Position numbers and translations under genes: made by a program. Positions 48,255 to 56,611 of a stretch of DNA of 64,000 nucleotides are shown one piece after another. Every line of letters begins with the position of its first letter. Position 1 is the stretch's first letter. The notes under the pieces were generated by a model. It was not told where the DNA came from. It did no database searches and was given only the letters and a program-made list of their open reading frames with translations. Source of the stretch: an uncultured Marinicella sp. (GTDB lineage Bacteria; Pseudomonadota; Gammaproteobacteria; Xanthomonadales; Marinicellaceae); the NCBI GenBank assembly GCA_947502925.1, contig CANNBS010000003.1, positions 286,001 through 350,000 on the forward strand, read 5' to 3'.

Positions 48255-50133
48255 TTATTTGAGTGAATTGGTGACCGTGCGATTGCGGCCGTCGTTTTTC
48301 GCCTGGTACATGGCTAAATCTGCGTTTTTGATGCATTTGTTTATGGTTTGATTTTCTTGGCATTCGGTTATTCCCGCGGAGAAATGTATCGGTGGACATT
48401 CGGGGTGGATTGTTGTATTGATGTGCTGTAATTGAAGACGTAAAGTTTCTATTTCTGTGATGACTTTATCGGTGTCAAGGTCAACAAAGACCAGTAAAAA
48501 CTCTTCACCGCCAAATCTGCCGGCTAAATTGGGTGCTGTGATAAGATGTTGACAAATTTTTCCCCAATTGGATAAGTACTTGATCACCGGCGTCGTGTCC
48601 AAACCGGTCATTGATTTGTTTAAAATCATCTAAGTCCAGCATCACCAGGTGGATGCTTTGATTGGGTTGAAGTCGCGCATGTATTTGGCGCAATAATGTC
48701 ATGATATGGGATCGATTGGGTAAGCCGGTAAGTTGGTCGAAGTTAGCCAGATGATAGAGTTTGGTTTGTTGTTTTTTATTATTGATCACGGCTAATATCA
48801 GAAGCACGACCAGACTAACCGTGGCAAAGACCCCCATCATTAATCGCTGGTTTTGTTGTTCTTCCTTTATCAGCATGAGTTTTTGTTCGGCATTCTCTTT
48901 GGCCAGTATGGAATTTTCTTTGGCTTGTGCTTCTGATTCAAATTTAACCCTTAATTCATGTAATTTTTGGGCGCTGCGTTTCGACATCAGTTTCTGCTTT
49001 TTATTGATGGTACCTTTGAGTTGAGCATAGGCTTGCTGGTAAAAGCCTTGCTGAGCTTTGACTTCGGACTCCAGTTCGGCCAGAGAAATGGCCTGAATGG
49101 GCATGCTATCTGGGTCTAAATACTTATTTGCCAGTTTTATATGGCGTAATGACTTTGGCTTGTCGCCCATCTTTAAATACAATTGCGTTAAGGAACTATG
49201 GATGTCCAGTAACATAAATTCATTTTGACTTTTGCTAAATAACCTGACTGCTTCGCTGAGCATAATACTGGCTTGTTCAAAATCTTCAGACTGTATGTAC
49301 AAAGGCGCCAGTTCTTTTAAAGCGTAGGCCACACCCTGGTCATCACCAATGGCCCGGGAGATAGTTAAAGACTCCTCTAATTGTTTTTGACCTGTTTCAA
49401 GATTTCCTGTGTTTTTGTTGGCCCGTCCTAAACCATACAGTGCAATGGATAATTCTACTTGATTATTGTTTTTGCGCTGATAATTAACTGCTTCCTGAAA
49501 ATACGGAATGGCCAGCTGATCTTCCCGGCGGTATTCATAAACCAGAGCCACACTACCGGCGATGGCGCTTTTGTTATTCAGGCTGCCATTGTGTGGTGCC
49601 ATGTGATAAGCGCGCAATAAAACGTTTAATGCCGTCATATAGTTGCCCATAGTAATTTCAAGATAACCTTGTGCAACCAGTGCATTAATAATTATGCTTT
49701 CATTGTGATTGGATTCAGCCCACTGCAATGCCTGTTTAACTAATGGTAAACCTTGTCGGCTTTGGTTTTTTAGGTCTAAGATCTGGGCTTTGGTGATAAG
49801 TAAAAGGTGATACAACGCGGCCGGTTGTTTGTCCGGAATTAATTGCAGAGCCTCATTGGCTGCTTCCAGTGCTTGTTGTGGATAAACCAAACTTAAATAA
49901 GCTTCACTTAGGGTGTAGTGATATTGAGCAGCCAACTCGTTTTGTGATTTATCGGGGGGATTGGCCAGTAGTTCATCGACGACATGTTGAGGGTTGTCAC
50001 TAATCAGTGTGTATAAGTGTTCATATTCCGGCGATAAGACCTGGTTAATAGATTGAGCGGTTGAAATGGGTGAGAAAAGCAGCAAACAGAGACTGGTAAT
50101 AAATAAAAAATAGTGAGCCGGCATGAATATCAT
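48255..50133 (-). pseudogene. TPR-GGDEF diguanylate cyclase, frameshifted
   Basis: The main frame (48505-50133, 542 residues) has a signal peptide, TPRs to about residue 370, a coiled coil, a membrane helix (VFATVSLVVLLILAVI) near 435 and the first half of a GGDEF domain with DLDDFKQINDRFGHDAGD. It then runs out of frame into YHSTQFSRQIWR. The correct end lies in another frame (to 48255): LAGRFGGEEFLLVF, then ADLAMYQAKNDGRN. Removing one base in the run CCCCTTTTT-complement at 48557-48565 rejoins them. Either a real one-base insertion or a homopolymer sequencing error. Confidence 0.88.
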
Positions 50134-50763
50134 GTTTTTAGTAAATTAGTTAAATTTTAACTTATTACTGGTAAAAAAACCATGAGAGGGTTTTGGATTG
50201 ATTGTTTGCTGACATTATTGGGCTGGTCATTTACACTTCTTGCGTCTGTTGAGTTTGTTTGGACATTTTAGGGTTTAATTTGATTGTTGAAAGGAAGTCA
50301 TGAGTATTTTGGAATAGGGATTGATGAAATGCTTCCTGAATTTGACATCTTCTGCGCCTGGGGCGATAACACAGGAAATTCTTGTATGATTAAGTACTAG
50401 GGAATCTGGGTGTTTCGATAGGGATTGATGAAATGCTTCCTGCATTTCACCCTGCGGGCGCTTGCGACGTCAAACATAGGAATTTGGGTTTTTGTTTGGG
50501 GCTTTAAGGAATCTGTGTTTTAGATAGGGATTGATCAAATACATCCTGTATTTGCCACTGCGTGCGCCTGCGGCGATAACACAGGAAATTCTAGGATAAT
50601 TAAACACTAGGGAGTCTGGGTGTTTCGATAGGGATTGATGAAATGCTTCCTGCATTTCACCCTGCGGGCGCCTTTGGCGTCAAAATTCGTTCCTGACGAA
50701 TTTTTCGAACGGAGGTTTCTCATTAGTATCTCTCCGCCACTTTATTTAAAAAGACAAATAAAG
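50134..50763. other. Non-coding gap with tandem repeats before tRNA-Ser
   Basis: 630 bases without a credible gene. The first ~170 bases hold nothing that I can name. From 50314 four tandem repeats follow. Around 50684-50700 a hairpin (ATTCGT/ACGAAT) leads into the inverted copy of the tRNA-Ser end. Confidence 0.7.
50314..50690. repeat. Four tandem ~105-bp repeats with two hairpins each
   Basis: Units start with ATAGGGATTGAT at 50314, 50418, 50524 and 50628 (periods 104, 106, 104). Units 2 and 4 are nearly identical; units 1 and 3 share their second half. Each has a hairpin near its start (GAAATGC/GCATTTC in 2 and 4, CAAATAC/GTATTTG in 3, damaged in 1) and a GC-rich one after it (CGCC/GGCG types). 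The paired changes in unit 3 keep the stem. Confidence 0.85.
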
Positions 50764-50776
50764 TGGCGGAGAGATA
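50727..50776 (-). repeat. 21-bp inverted repeat overlapping the tRNA-Ser 3' end
   Basis: 50727-50747 is the exact reverse complement of 50756-50776, with an eight-base loop. The second arm contains the tRNA 3' acceptor strand plus CCA and eight bases beyond. In a minus transcript the tRNA end could pair either with its own 5' acceptor strand or with this downstream copy. The loop has five T but no T-run follows the hairpin. Confidence 0.9.
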
Positions 50777-50856
50777 GGGATTCGAACCCTAGATACGCTA
50801 CTAACGTATGCCGGTTTTCAAGACCGGTGCATTCAACCGCTCTGCCATCTCTCCGC
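50764..50856 (-). tRNA. tRNA-Ser (TGA)
   Basis: 93 bases including CCA. The acceptor GCGGAGA pairs with TCTCCGC, the anticodon loop is CTTGAAA giving TGA, a long variable arm is typical of Ser, and the T-loop is TTCGAAT. The open frame across it on the other strand is a tRNA artefact. Confidence 0.96.
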
Positions 50857-51189
50857 ATTGTATGATGTTTTTAATGAGTCATCAGCTCAAGTCTGAAACA
50901 GCACCGGTCTTGACAAGACCAGCTCAGGCATCGTGTTATGGCGGTTTTGGCGATAGCCAAAGTAGCCTTAACTAAGATGCCGTTAAGAGCGTGCATTCAA
51001 CCGCTCTGCCATCTCTCCGCATTGTGTGATAGTTTATAGAGTTATCAGCTCCGTATCAACGAAAAGCACCGGTCTTGACAAGACCAGCTCAGGCATCGTG
51101 TGATGGCGGTTTTGACGTAGTCAAAGAAGCCTTCACTAAGATGTCGTTAAAAGCGTGCATTCAACCGCTCTGCCATCTCTCCGCATTGT
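50827..51189 (-). repeat. 164-bp repeats carrying partial tRNA-Ser copies
   Basis: The first 30 bases of tRNA-Ser plus adjoining leader (50827-50861) recur at 50991-51025 and 51155-51189, exactly 164 bases apart. The rest of the unit is shared by the two complete copies with scattered differences. After the tRNA-like start, each unit departs from tRNA-Ser and continues with a hairpin and a GGTCTTG/CAAGACC hairpin that echoes the anticodon stem. Confidence 0.9.
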
Positions 51190-51367
51190 GGTGAACGGTT
51201 TGGATACCGTCTCTCACTTGGGATGCGTACTTTAGCTTAATTGATTGGGTTTTTCCAGAATTTTTTAGTGACTTTCGATGTTTATTTCTTATGTGAATTG
51301 TGGCGGGCTTTTTATTTTCAGTGAAAACGGCTAAAATACGCGGTTTCCCTGATTATTGAATTGAATT
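50857..51367. other. tRNA-Ser leader and bcp upstream region
   Basis: 511 bases with no protein gene. 50857-51189 is the repeat array, and 51190-51257 holds the probable tRNA promoter. The rest is AT-rich and upstream of the peroxiredoxin gene, with a possible -10 (TAAAAT) near 51331 on the plus strand. Confidence 0.6.
51229..51257 (-). promoter_or_regulatory. Probable promoter for the tRNA-Ser array
   Basis: Reading minus: TGGAAA (51252-51257), 17-base spacer, TAAAGT (51229-51234), then ACGCATCCC, a GC-rich discriminator typical of tRNA genes. Transcription would start near 51222 and enter the first partial tRNA copy about 35 bases later. Confidence 0.45.
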
Positions 51368-51817
51368 ATGTCTTTAGAAACCGGTGATAAAGCCCCTGAT
51401 TTTTCGTTGATTGCCGATAACGGTAAACCTTTTAAGTTATCTTCAAAAGCCAAAAGTAAGATGATGTTGGTGTTCTATCCGGGTGACGGCTTGCCGATTT
51501 GTGAAAAACAATTTTTAGATTATAAAGAAGAGGCCGATGCCTTTAAAAAGCAAGGCGTGGAAGTCATTGGTATTTCCGGCAATGACACCAAGACCATTAA
51601 AGCCTTTAAAAAAGAGCACGATTTACCGTTTGTTATGTTAAGTGATGAAAAGGGTGAAGTGGCTGAGCAATATGATGCTTTTGGTTGGTTTGGTGTTAAA
51701 CGGGCGGTTTACTTATTGGATAAAAATTTAGAGATTCTATACCGTCATATCGAGCCGGTGTCGATTTATGCCAGAACTTCTGAAGAATTACATGATGTGA
51801 TAGAACGTAAATCGTAA
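51368..51817 (+). CDS. 1-Cys peroxiredoxin (Bcp/PrxQ-like)
   Basis: 149 residues, thioredoxin fold, reducing peroxides. The peroxidatic Cys45 lies in VFYPGDGLPICEKQ. The family motif is PxxxT/SxxC, but here the Thr position is Leu42. No second Cys exists, so reduction needs an outside thiol. The conserved Arg is in GVKRAVYLLD. Monocistronic with its own terminator. Confidence 0.87.
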   Translation: MSLETGDKAPDFSLIADNGKPFKLSSKAKSKMMLVFYPGDGLPICEKQFLDYKEEADAFKKQGVEVIGISGNDTKTIKAFKKEHDLPFVMLSDEKGEVAEQYDAFGWFGVKRAVYLLDKNLEILYRHIEPVSIYARTSEELHDVIERKS

Positions 51818-51841
51818 ATTTACTGTTCAATGCACCTGAGA

Positions 51842-51867
51842 AACCGGCCTGAGTGCCGGTTTTTTTG
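51842..51867 (+). terminator. Peroxiredoxin gene terminator
   Basis: Seven-base stem AACCGGC/GCCGGTT with loop CTGAGT, followed by a T-run. It also faces the end of the gene on the other strand. Confidence 0.9.
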
Positions 51868-51876
51868 TGTTTGCCG

Positions 51877-52164
51877 TTAACTTAGATGGGCAAAGGATTT
51901 GTCGAGTTGGCTGTGAATTTCTTTTTCAATTAATGGTTTAAAGGCCATCATCATAAAGTTGAGTTGCGCGGTGATAAGTAGTTCCTCGTGGTCTAACTTG
52001 ACTTCACCTTTGATGCCACTGCCTGTTAACTTGTACCGATTGTCGCCTATGGCTTCGTGATGAATGTGGTACTTTTCAGCCAGATCTTCGAGCAGTTCAC
52101 TGATAACTTCCTGACTTTGATCTAAGCTGCAGGGCATGGGGTATTTAATATTAATTGTTGACAT
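51877..52164 (-). CDS. Polyhydroxyalkanoic acid system family protein
   Basis: 95 residues, matching the small PHA_gran_rgn family: SLDQSQEVISELLEDLAEKYHI, YKLTGSGIKGEVKLDHEELLI, and a helical C-terminus with FKPLIEKEIHSQLDKSF. These proteins are found with granule genes in some species, yet also in species without PHA, and have no proven activity. No PHA genes are nearby. Confidence 0.75.
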   Translation of the reverse strand: MSTINIKYPMPCSLDQSQEVISELLEDLAEKYHIHHEAIGDNRYKLTGSGIKGEVKLDHEELLITAQLNFMMMAFKPLIEKEIHSQLDKSFAHLS

Positions 52165-52200
52165 AAATATTTATTCAGAGAAGTTTCATTTACTTTAGCA

Positions 52201-52545
52201 TTATTTTCCTGATGATTTCTTAATTTTTTCCAACAGTTCCTGTAAATCTTCAAGCCGGCCACTAAAGCCGCGATCGATTAGATCCCGGGTCAGTTTAATT
52301 TGAGTGGTTTCCTGGGATAATTTTGTTGTGTAAATATGCGCCACCGGTTCGGTGTTTTTAACCAGCAAGCCTTTGTCGAGCATGACCTGCATCATTTTCA
52401 AGGTGGTGGTGTAGGTGGTGGTTTGATGGCGCTGTTTCAGGTGTTCATGAACAGCACGAACGGTGGTTGGGCCTAATTGCCAGAGGACTGTCAGAATCAA
52501 AAGTTCTTTATGTGTGGGTAAGGGTGGTTCGGTATTATTAGTCAT
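52201..52545 (-). CDS. BlaI/MecI/CopY family regulator
   Basis: 114 residues from the ATG at 52545. The winged helix contains PTHKELLILTVLWQLGPTTVRAVHEHLKQRHQTTTYTTTLKMMQVMLDKGLL, the BlaI pattern. The C-terminal helices probably dimerise. BlaR-type sensor peptidase is absent, so it may not control beta-lactamase. The ATG overlaps the preceding DUF3108 stop, so it is translated with that gene. An earlier in-frame start is possible but would overlap deeply. Confidence 0.83.
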   Translation of the reverse strand: MTNNTEPPLPTHKELLILTVLWQLGPTTVRAVHEHLKQRHQTTTYTTTLKMMQVMLDKGLLVKNTEPVAHIYTTKLSQETTQIKLTRDLIDRGFSGRLEDLQELLEKIKKSSGK

Positions 52546-53224
52546 GTTTAAAATCAATCTCTTTAAGGACAGTGCGGACAACGTCATCTCCCTTTTGATG
52601 CCTGATTTCTTCAATGTAACAATCTTGTGTATTGATCCATATCATGGTGCTTTTATCCGGTCGGTTCTGATAGACTCGATGGACCAGGGTTCTGCGGTTA
52701 TCAACAGCGACAGTTTTAAAGGTGTAGACTTTGGCTTGCGTTGAATTGAGAACCGGCCACTGCAGCGTGTTTTTGGGATTGTGACAAACCTGTTGGCTCA
52801 GCTGCCAGGACATAAGCTGATTACTTAACAGCGGCTGTTGGCTGTTTAACTGAAACGGCTGATTATCATCGTCACCTTGATAAGACAATTCTCCGACCTG
52901 ATGCTTGAATTCATAGTGTTTCTTTTTAAAGGCGACTTTTTGATCCATGCGATGATAGATGGCCTCGGGTGTTCTATTCTGATAAATAAAATCAGTCTGC
53001 TCGGTGCGTTTAAAGTTAAGTAAAGAGGCTAATCCGGCTGTGCCTTCTGTGGTATCGATGAGTTGGTATTGTTTATGACCTGTTTTTTTTAGTTGGCTGG
53101 TTAATTGGGCTTTGACGCTGCCGTCCTCATAGACGTCATAAGTGGCGGTAAAAGGTTTGGGGTTGGATTGTGCTAAAAAGGACAAACCGATTAAGGTGAA
53201 AAATGAAATTAGATATTTGACCAT
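52538..53224 (-). CDS. Secreted DUF3108 protein
   Basis: 228 residues with signal peptide (MVKYLISFFTLIGLSFLAQS). The DUF3108 pattern is PFTATYDVYEDGSVKAQLTSQLKKTGHKQY, with the later TKVYTFKTVAVDNRRTLVHR strand and a C-terminal WINTQDCYIEEIRHQKGDDVVRT. DUF3108 is a periplasmic family often next to purN/purM in Gammaproteobacteria, as here. Its role is unknown. It overlaps purN by 16 bases. Confidence 0.85.
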   Translation of the reverse strand: MVKYLISFFTLIGLSFLAQSNPKPFTATYDVYEDGSVKAQLTSQLKKTGHKQYQLIDTTEGTAGLASLLNFKRTEQTDFIYQNRTPEAIYHRMDQKVAFKKKHYEFKHQVGELSYQGDDDNQPFQLNSQQPLLSNQLMSWQLSQQVCHNPKNTLQWPVLNSTQAKVYTFKTVAVDNRRTLVHRVYQNRPDKSTMIWINTQDCYIEEIRHQKGDDVVRTVLKEIDFKHD

Positions 53225-53826
53225 ACAATGGGTTGGGTAATGACCTGGTTTTGATAATAAAGTTGATTGTTGTGTCTGTAAATCTGACCGGTGGCGATTT
53301 TATCCACCGTGGTGGATAATAATTTATGTTCTTTGGACAGCAGTCGAGTCGCTAAAGTTTCGGCACTGTCTTCGTCTGTAATGTCAATGTGACACTGACT
53401 GATGCTGTGACCCTGATCCAAATGCTGATTAACATAATGAACGGTGGCACCGTGTTGTTTTTGTTTGTCGTTGAGCGCTCTTTGATGGGTGTTTAGCCCT
53501 GGATAAAGTGGTAGAAGTGACGGGTGTATATTGATGATTTTAAATGGGAATTTAGTCACAAAATCTTCAGATAAAACCCGCATAAAGCCCGCCAGTACAA
53601 TTAAGTCGGGATTGATATCATTAAGTTGTTTAAGGGCCTGGTTTTCAGCCTGTTCACGGTTTTTCCAGGGGATAACAGTGGTTGGTACGCCGAAATCTTG
53701 GGCGATTTGCAGCCCGGCTGCCTGTTCGCGGTTACTGATGACATGCACGACAGTGTAATTATTTTGTTGTTCGAGCAGTGCTTTTAAATTACTGCCCCGG
53801 CCGGAAATAAAAACAACAACACGCAT
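53209..53826 (-). CDS. purN: Phosphoribosylglycinamide formyltransferase (GART)
   Basis: Third step of purine synthesis, moving a formyl group from formyl-THF to GAR. It has 205 residues. The phosphate loop is VFISGRGSNLKALL. The catalytic Asn and His are in INIHPSLLPLYPGL and the catalytic Asp in NQHLDQGHSIS. The ATG overlaps the purM stop (TAATG). Confidence 0.96.
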   Translation of the reverse strand: MRVVVFISGRGSNLKALLEQQNNYTVVHVISNREQAAGLQIAQDFGVPTTVIPWKNREQAENQALKQLNDINPDLIVLAGFMRVLSEDFVTKFPFKIINIHPSLLPLYPGLNTHQRALNDKQKQHGATVHYVNQHLDQGHSISQCHIDITDEDSAETLATRLLSKEHKLLSTTVDKIATGQIYRHNNQLYYQNQVITQPIVWSNI

Positions 53827-54863
53827 TAAACCAGGGTCACATCCTGACCTGTGTGTGGGGTAATCTGGCCGATTGACCAGGCCGCTAAGTGTTGTGATTC
53901 AAAATGTGTAATGGTCGCATTCACGGCTTCATCGGGCACAATCAGACATAAACCAATACCGCTGTTAAAGGTTTTCAATAACTCGGTTTCTTCGATGTTC
54001 CCCAGTTCCTGTAAGTAATTGAAAATGGCTGGTCGTGGCCAGCTGTCGCGTTTTATTTCAACCGCCAATCCTTCAGGCAACACACGGTTAATGTTTTCCA
54101 TCAATCCACCACCGGTGATATGGGCCATACCCAAAACAGGTGTTTCTTTCGCCAGAAGACTTAATACGGATTTTGGATACAGTGTGGTCGGTTCTAATAG
54201 TTTTTGGCCTAATGTGCTGTTCTCAAAATCTGCCGTTAAATCCAATGAGTTGTCATCAATTAAACGCCGGATTAATGAGTAGCCATTACTGTGTGGGCCG
54301 CTGGAAGCGACCCCAATAATACGATGACCTGCCTGAATGTTTCGACCGTCAATGATTTTGGTTTTATCGACCACACCCACCACAAAGCCGGCCAGATCGT
54401 AGTCACCCTGGATGTACATGCCCGGCATTTCAGCGGTTTCACCACCAATCAAGGCGCATCCGGATAAACGACAGCCTTCGGCAATACCACTGATAACTTC
54501 AGCGGCCTGGTCATTATTAAGATGTCCGCAGGCATAGTAATCTAAGAAAAACAGCGGTTCGGCGCCCATTACAATGATGTCATTGACGCACATAGCCACC
54601 AGGTCAATGCCAATGGTACTGTGGTCATTCATCTGCTGGGCTAATTTCAGCTTTGTGCCTACACCATCCGTGCCGGAGACCAGAACCGGGTTGTCACAAT
54701 TGACTTGTGATAAATCAAATAGTCCACCAAATCCCCCCAATGAACCCATAACGCCAGGGCGGTGGGTGTTTTTAATGAATGGTTTAATACGTTGAACTAA
54801 AGCATTACCGGCATCAATATCTACACCGGCTTGTTGATAGGTATATGGCTTTTTATCGGTCAT
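53826..54863 (-). CDS. purM: Phosphoribosylformylglycinamidine cyclo-ligase (AIR synthase)
   Basis: Makes AIR in purine synthesis. The ATG at 54863 gives 345 residues, the E. coli length, beginning MTDKKPYTYQQAGVDIDAGN. Signature stretches are GTDGVGTKLKLA, IGIDLVAMCVNDI, GGETAEMPGMY and HITGGGLMENINRVLP. The longer frame adds eight unsupported residues. PurM-purN-DUF3108-BlaI form one minus-strand operon. Confidence 0.97.
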   Translation of the reverse strand: MTDKKPYTYQQAGVDIDAGNALVQRIKPFIKNTHRPGVMGSLGGFGGLFDLSQVNCDNPVLVSGTDGVGTKLKLAQQMNDHSTIGIDLVAMCVNDIIVMGAEPLFFLDYYACGHLNNDQAAEVISGIAEGCRLSGCALIGGETAEMPGMYIQGDYDLAGFVVGVVDKTKIIDGRNIQAGHRIIGVASSGPHSNGYSLIRRLIDDNSLDLTADFENSTLGQKLLEPTTLYPKSVLSLLAKETPVLGMAHITGGGLMENINRVLPEGLAVEIKRDSWPRPAIFNYLQELGNIEETELLKTFNSGIGLCLIVPDEAVNATITHFESQHLAAWSIGQITPHTGQDVTLV

Positions 54864-55012
54864 GTGTTTACTGGCTTTAAAGCACATGCGATTGTATTCG
54901 ATTAAGGCGCCAATGTGTTAAAAAAAGCCGATAGTTTCACAGTTTCGATAAGCCGGCAGCTTGATGTTAGGTTTGTTTAGGGATTAATTGTTTTATTGAT
55001 CCAATCTTCCAT

Positions 55013-55018
55013 TATAAT
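55013..55018 (+). promoter_or_regulatory. -10 element placing transcription at the DUF2066 ATG
   Basis: TATAAT ends seven bases before the ATG at 55026. If used, transcription would begin on or beside the start codon. The -35 (GTTTTA at 54990-54995, spacer 17) is weak. Confidence 0.4.
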
Positions 55019-55025
55019 TAGCCCT

Positions 55026-56051
55026 ATGAGAATGTTAATTTATAGTTTGTGTTTAATGGCTTCATTTGCCATAGCACAAACGGACAATTTAAACAGTGCG
55101 GCGGCTTTAGTGGACCGACAGCTTTCCCAGGATAATGATCAGATAATGGCAGCGCTGCGGGCTGTGGTCAGTAAAAAAAGTGGTCTCAGTGAGCAGGTTA
55201 TTGATGAACAGGCTTGGCTGGACGAATCCTTTCTTCAGGTGGTGCTACGTCATTACTATGAACAATTACCGTCCTATGTTGACCGTTCCGGGTTGTGGTT
55301 TTATGTGGTAACTGACAGTAAAAAGCTGAATCAAATGCTGATTGAGCGCAATGTGCCCTTATGGCCGCCGAATCGACCTGAGGTGTTTGTGTGGGTGGTG
55401 GAAGAGCAGACCGATGGTAGCTTGTCTCATGCAGCACAGGATTCACAAGTGCATTATTGGTTAAAAAAAATGTTAACCAACAAAGGCATTAAGCACCAGT
55501 TTTATAACCCCATGAATGCCGACCTGTTACAGTTTAAGCCTGAAGATGTCAGCTATTTAAATCCGGATTTAGTGGACAAGGTTTATCAGGATTATGAGCC
55601 TGATCAGGTATTATTAATTAAATTACGGCATTATGGCAGTGGTCATTCATATCGCATGGGTGTGTTTGAATCGGCTGATAGCGAGGCCGATATTGAAAAT
55701 CGACAGTTTGTGGATTTTGCCAAGGGTATGGATTTTTTAGCGACATCTATTCAACAAAGTTTGGCTGAGGGTCAACGTATTGAAGCCAGTCAATTTGGCC
55801 AATTCACCTTATCTATAGTGGTCAATGATATTAATCATGCCTCTTCGATGTTAAACCTTTGGCAGTATTTACAGAATCAACCACTGATTATGGATTTTCA
55901 GGCCACAGAATATGGCCAGAATAGTTTACATTTACAACTTGATACACGCGTTGATCGGCAGACATTTATTAATGTATTGGCTAAAGACGGATTGTTACAA
56001 CATATGCCGTTGGGAATAGATGAACGCCTTGTTTTTAGCTGGCAACCATGA
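55026..56051 (+). CDS. Secreted DUF2066 protein
   Basis: 341 residues from the ATG at 55026, with signal peptide MRMLIYSLCLMASFAIAQ. The DUF2066 pattern includes RAVVSKKSGLSEQVID and VRHYYEQLPSYVDRS-like VLRHYYEQLPSYVDRSGLW, then PNRPEVFVWVV. DUF2066 genes lie between purM and the CDP-alcohol transferase in many Gammaproteobacteria, as here. Its function is unknown. There is no Shine-Dalgarno before the ATG. Confidence 0.85.
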   Translation: MRMLIYSLCLMASFAIAQTDNLNSAAALVDRQLSQDNDQIMAALRAVVSKKSGLSEQVIDEQAWLDESFLQVVLRHYYEQLPSYVDRSGLWFYVVTDSKKLNQMLIERNVPLWPPNRPEVFVWVVEEQTDGSLSHAAQDSQVHYWLKKMLTNKGIKHQFYNPMNADLLQFKPEDVSYLNPDLVDKVYQDYEPDQVLLIKLRHYGSGHSYRMGVFESADSEADIENRQFVDFAKGMDFLATSIQQSLAEGQRIEASQFGQFTLSIVVNDINHASSMLNLWQYLQNQPLIMDFQATEYGQNSLHLQLDTRVDRQTFINVLAKDGLLQHMPLGIDERLVFSWQP

Positions 56052-56611
56052 CCTATTTGCGCCATTTGCCCAACGCCATCACCATTGCAAGGATGTTGTC
56101 ATTAATTCCTTTAGTCTGGTTGATGTTGCAAAAACACTACACCGGCGCATTAATTTTAGCTTTGGTGGCCGGCGCTTCTGACGGTGTTGATGGTTTTCTG
56201 GCTAAGCGCTTTGGTTGGGAAGGCCGATTAGGCAGTATTTTAGATCCCCTGGCTGATAAACTGATGATGCTTTGTTGTTTTAGCGTGTTTGTCTATCAGG
56301 GACACTTTCCGTGGTGGTTGTTTTTATTGATTATTGGCCGGGATGTGGTGATTGTCCTGGGAACCACTTATGTGAATTTTTTTGTTGGCCGACTTAAAGT
56401 GGCCACGCCCACCTTAGTCAGTAAAGTAAACACGGCATTGCAAATTATACTTATCCTGACTTTACTGGTCAGCTTGAGCGGCCTATATGAATTAAGCACC
56501 ATTAATCAGCTGTTGTTTTATCTGGTGGCTTTTTTTACTGTTGTGAGCGGTCTACATTATGTCTGGTTAGGTTTTAGAATTAAACAACAATTTAAACAAG
56601 GGAGATATTGA
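56048..56611 (+). CDS. CDP-alcohol phosphatidyltransferase
   Basis: Membrane enzyme of phospholipid synthesis, 187 residues with about six membrane segments. The family signature DGVDGFLAKRFGWEGRLGSILDPLADK has the DxxDG, the glycine and both late aspartates. It resembles the PgsA group, but this locus often holds a second paralogue, so I give no symbol. It overlaps DUF2066 by four bases. Confidence 0.88.
   Translation: MTYLRHLPNAITIARMLSLIPLVWLMLQKHYTGALILALVAGASDGVDGFLAKRFGWEGRLGSILDPLADKLMMLCCFSVFVYQGHFPWWLFLLIIGRDVVIVLGTTYVNFFVGRLKVATPTLVSKVNTALQIILILTLLVSLSGLYELSTINQLLFYLVAFFTVVSGLHYVWLGFRIKQQFKQGRY

Noticed and set aside
48169..48399. Small frames on both strands downstream of the TPR gene
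   Set aside because: They overlap the 3' end of the GGDEF domain in other frames and have no family resemblance.
50314..50690. CRISPR array
   Set aside because: The units are about 105 bp without separate spacers, differ internally and have no cas genes nearby.
50635..50865. Open reading frame crossing tRNA-Ser on the plus strand
   Set aside because: The RDRDSNPR-like ending is the usual translation of an antisense tRNA-Ser.
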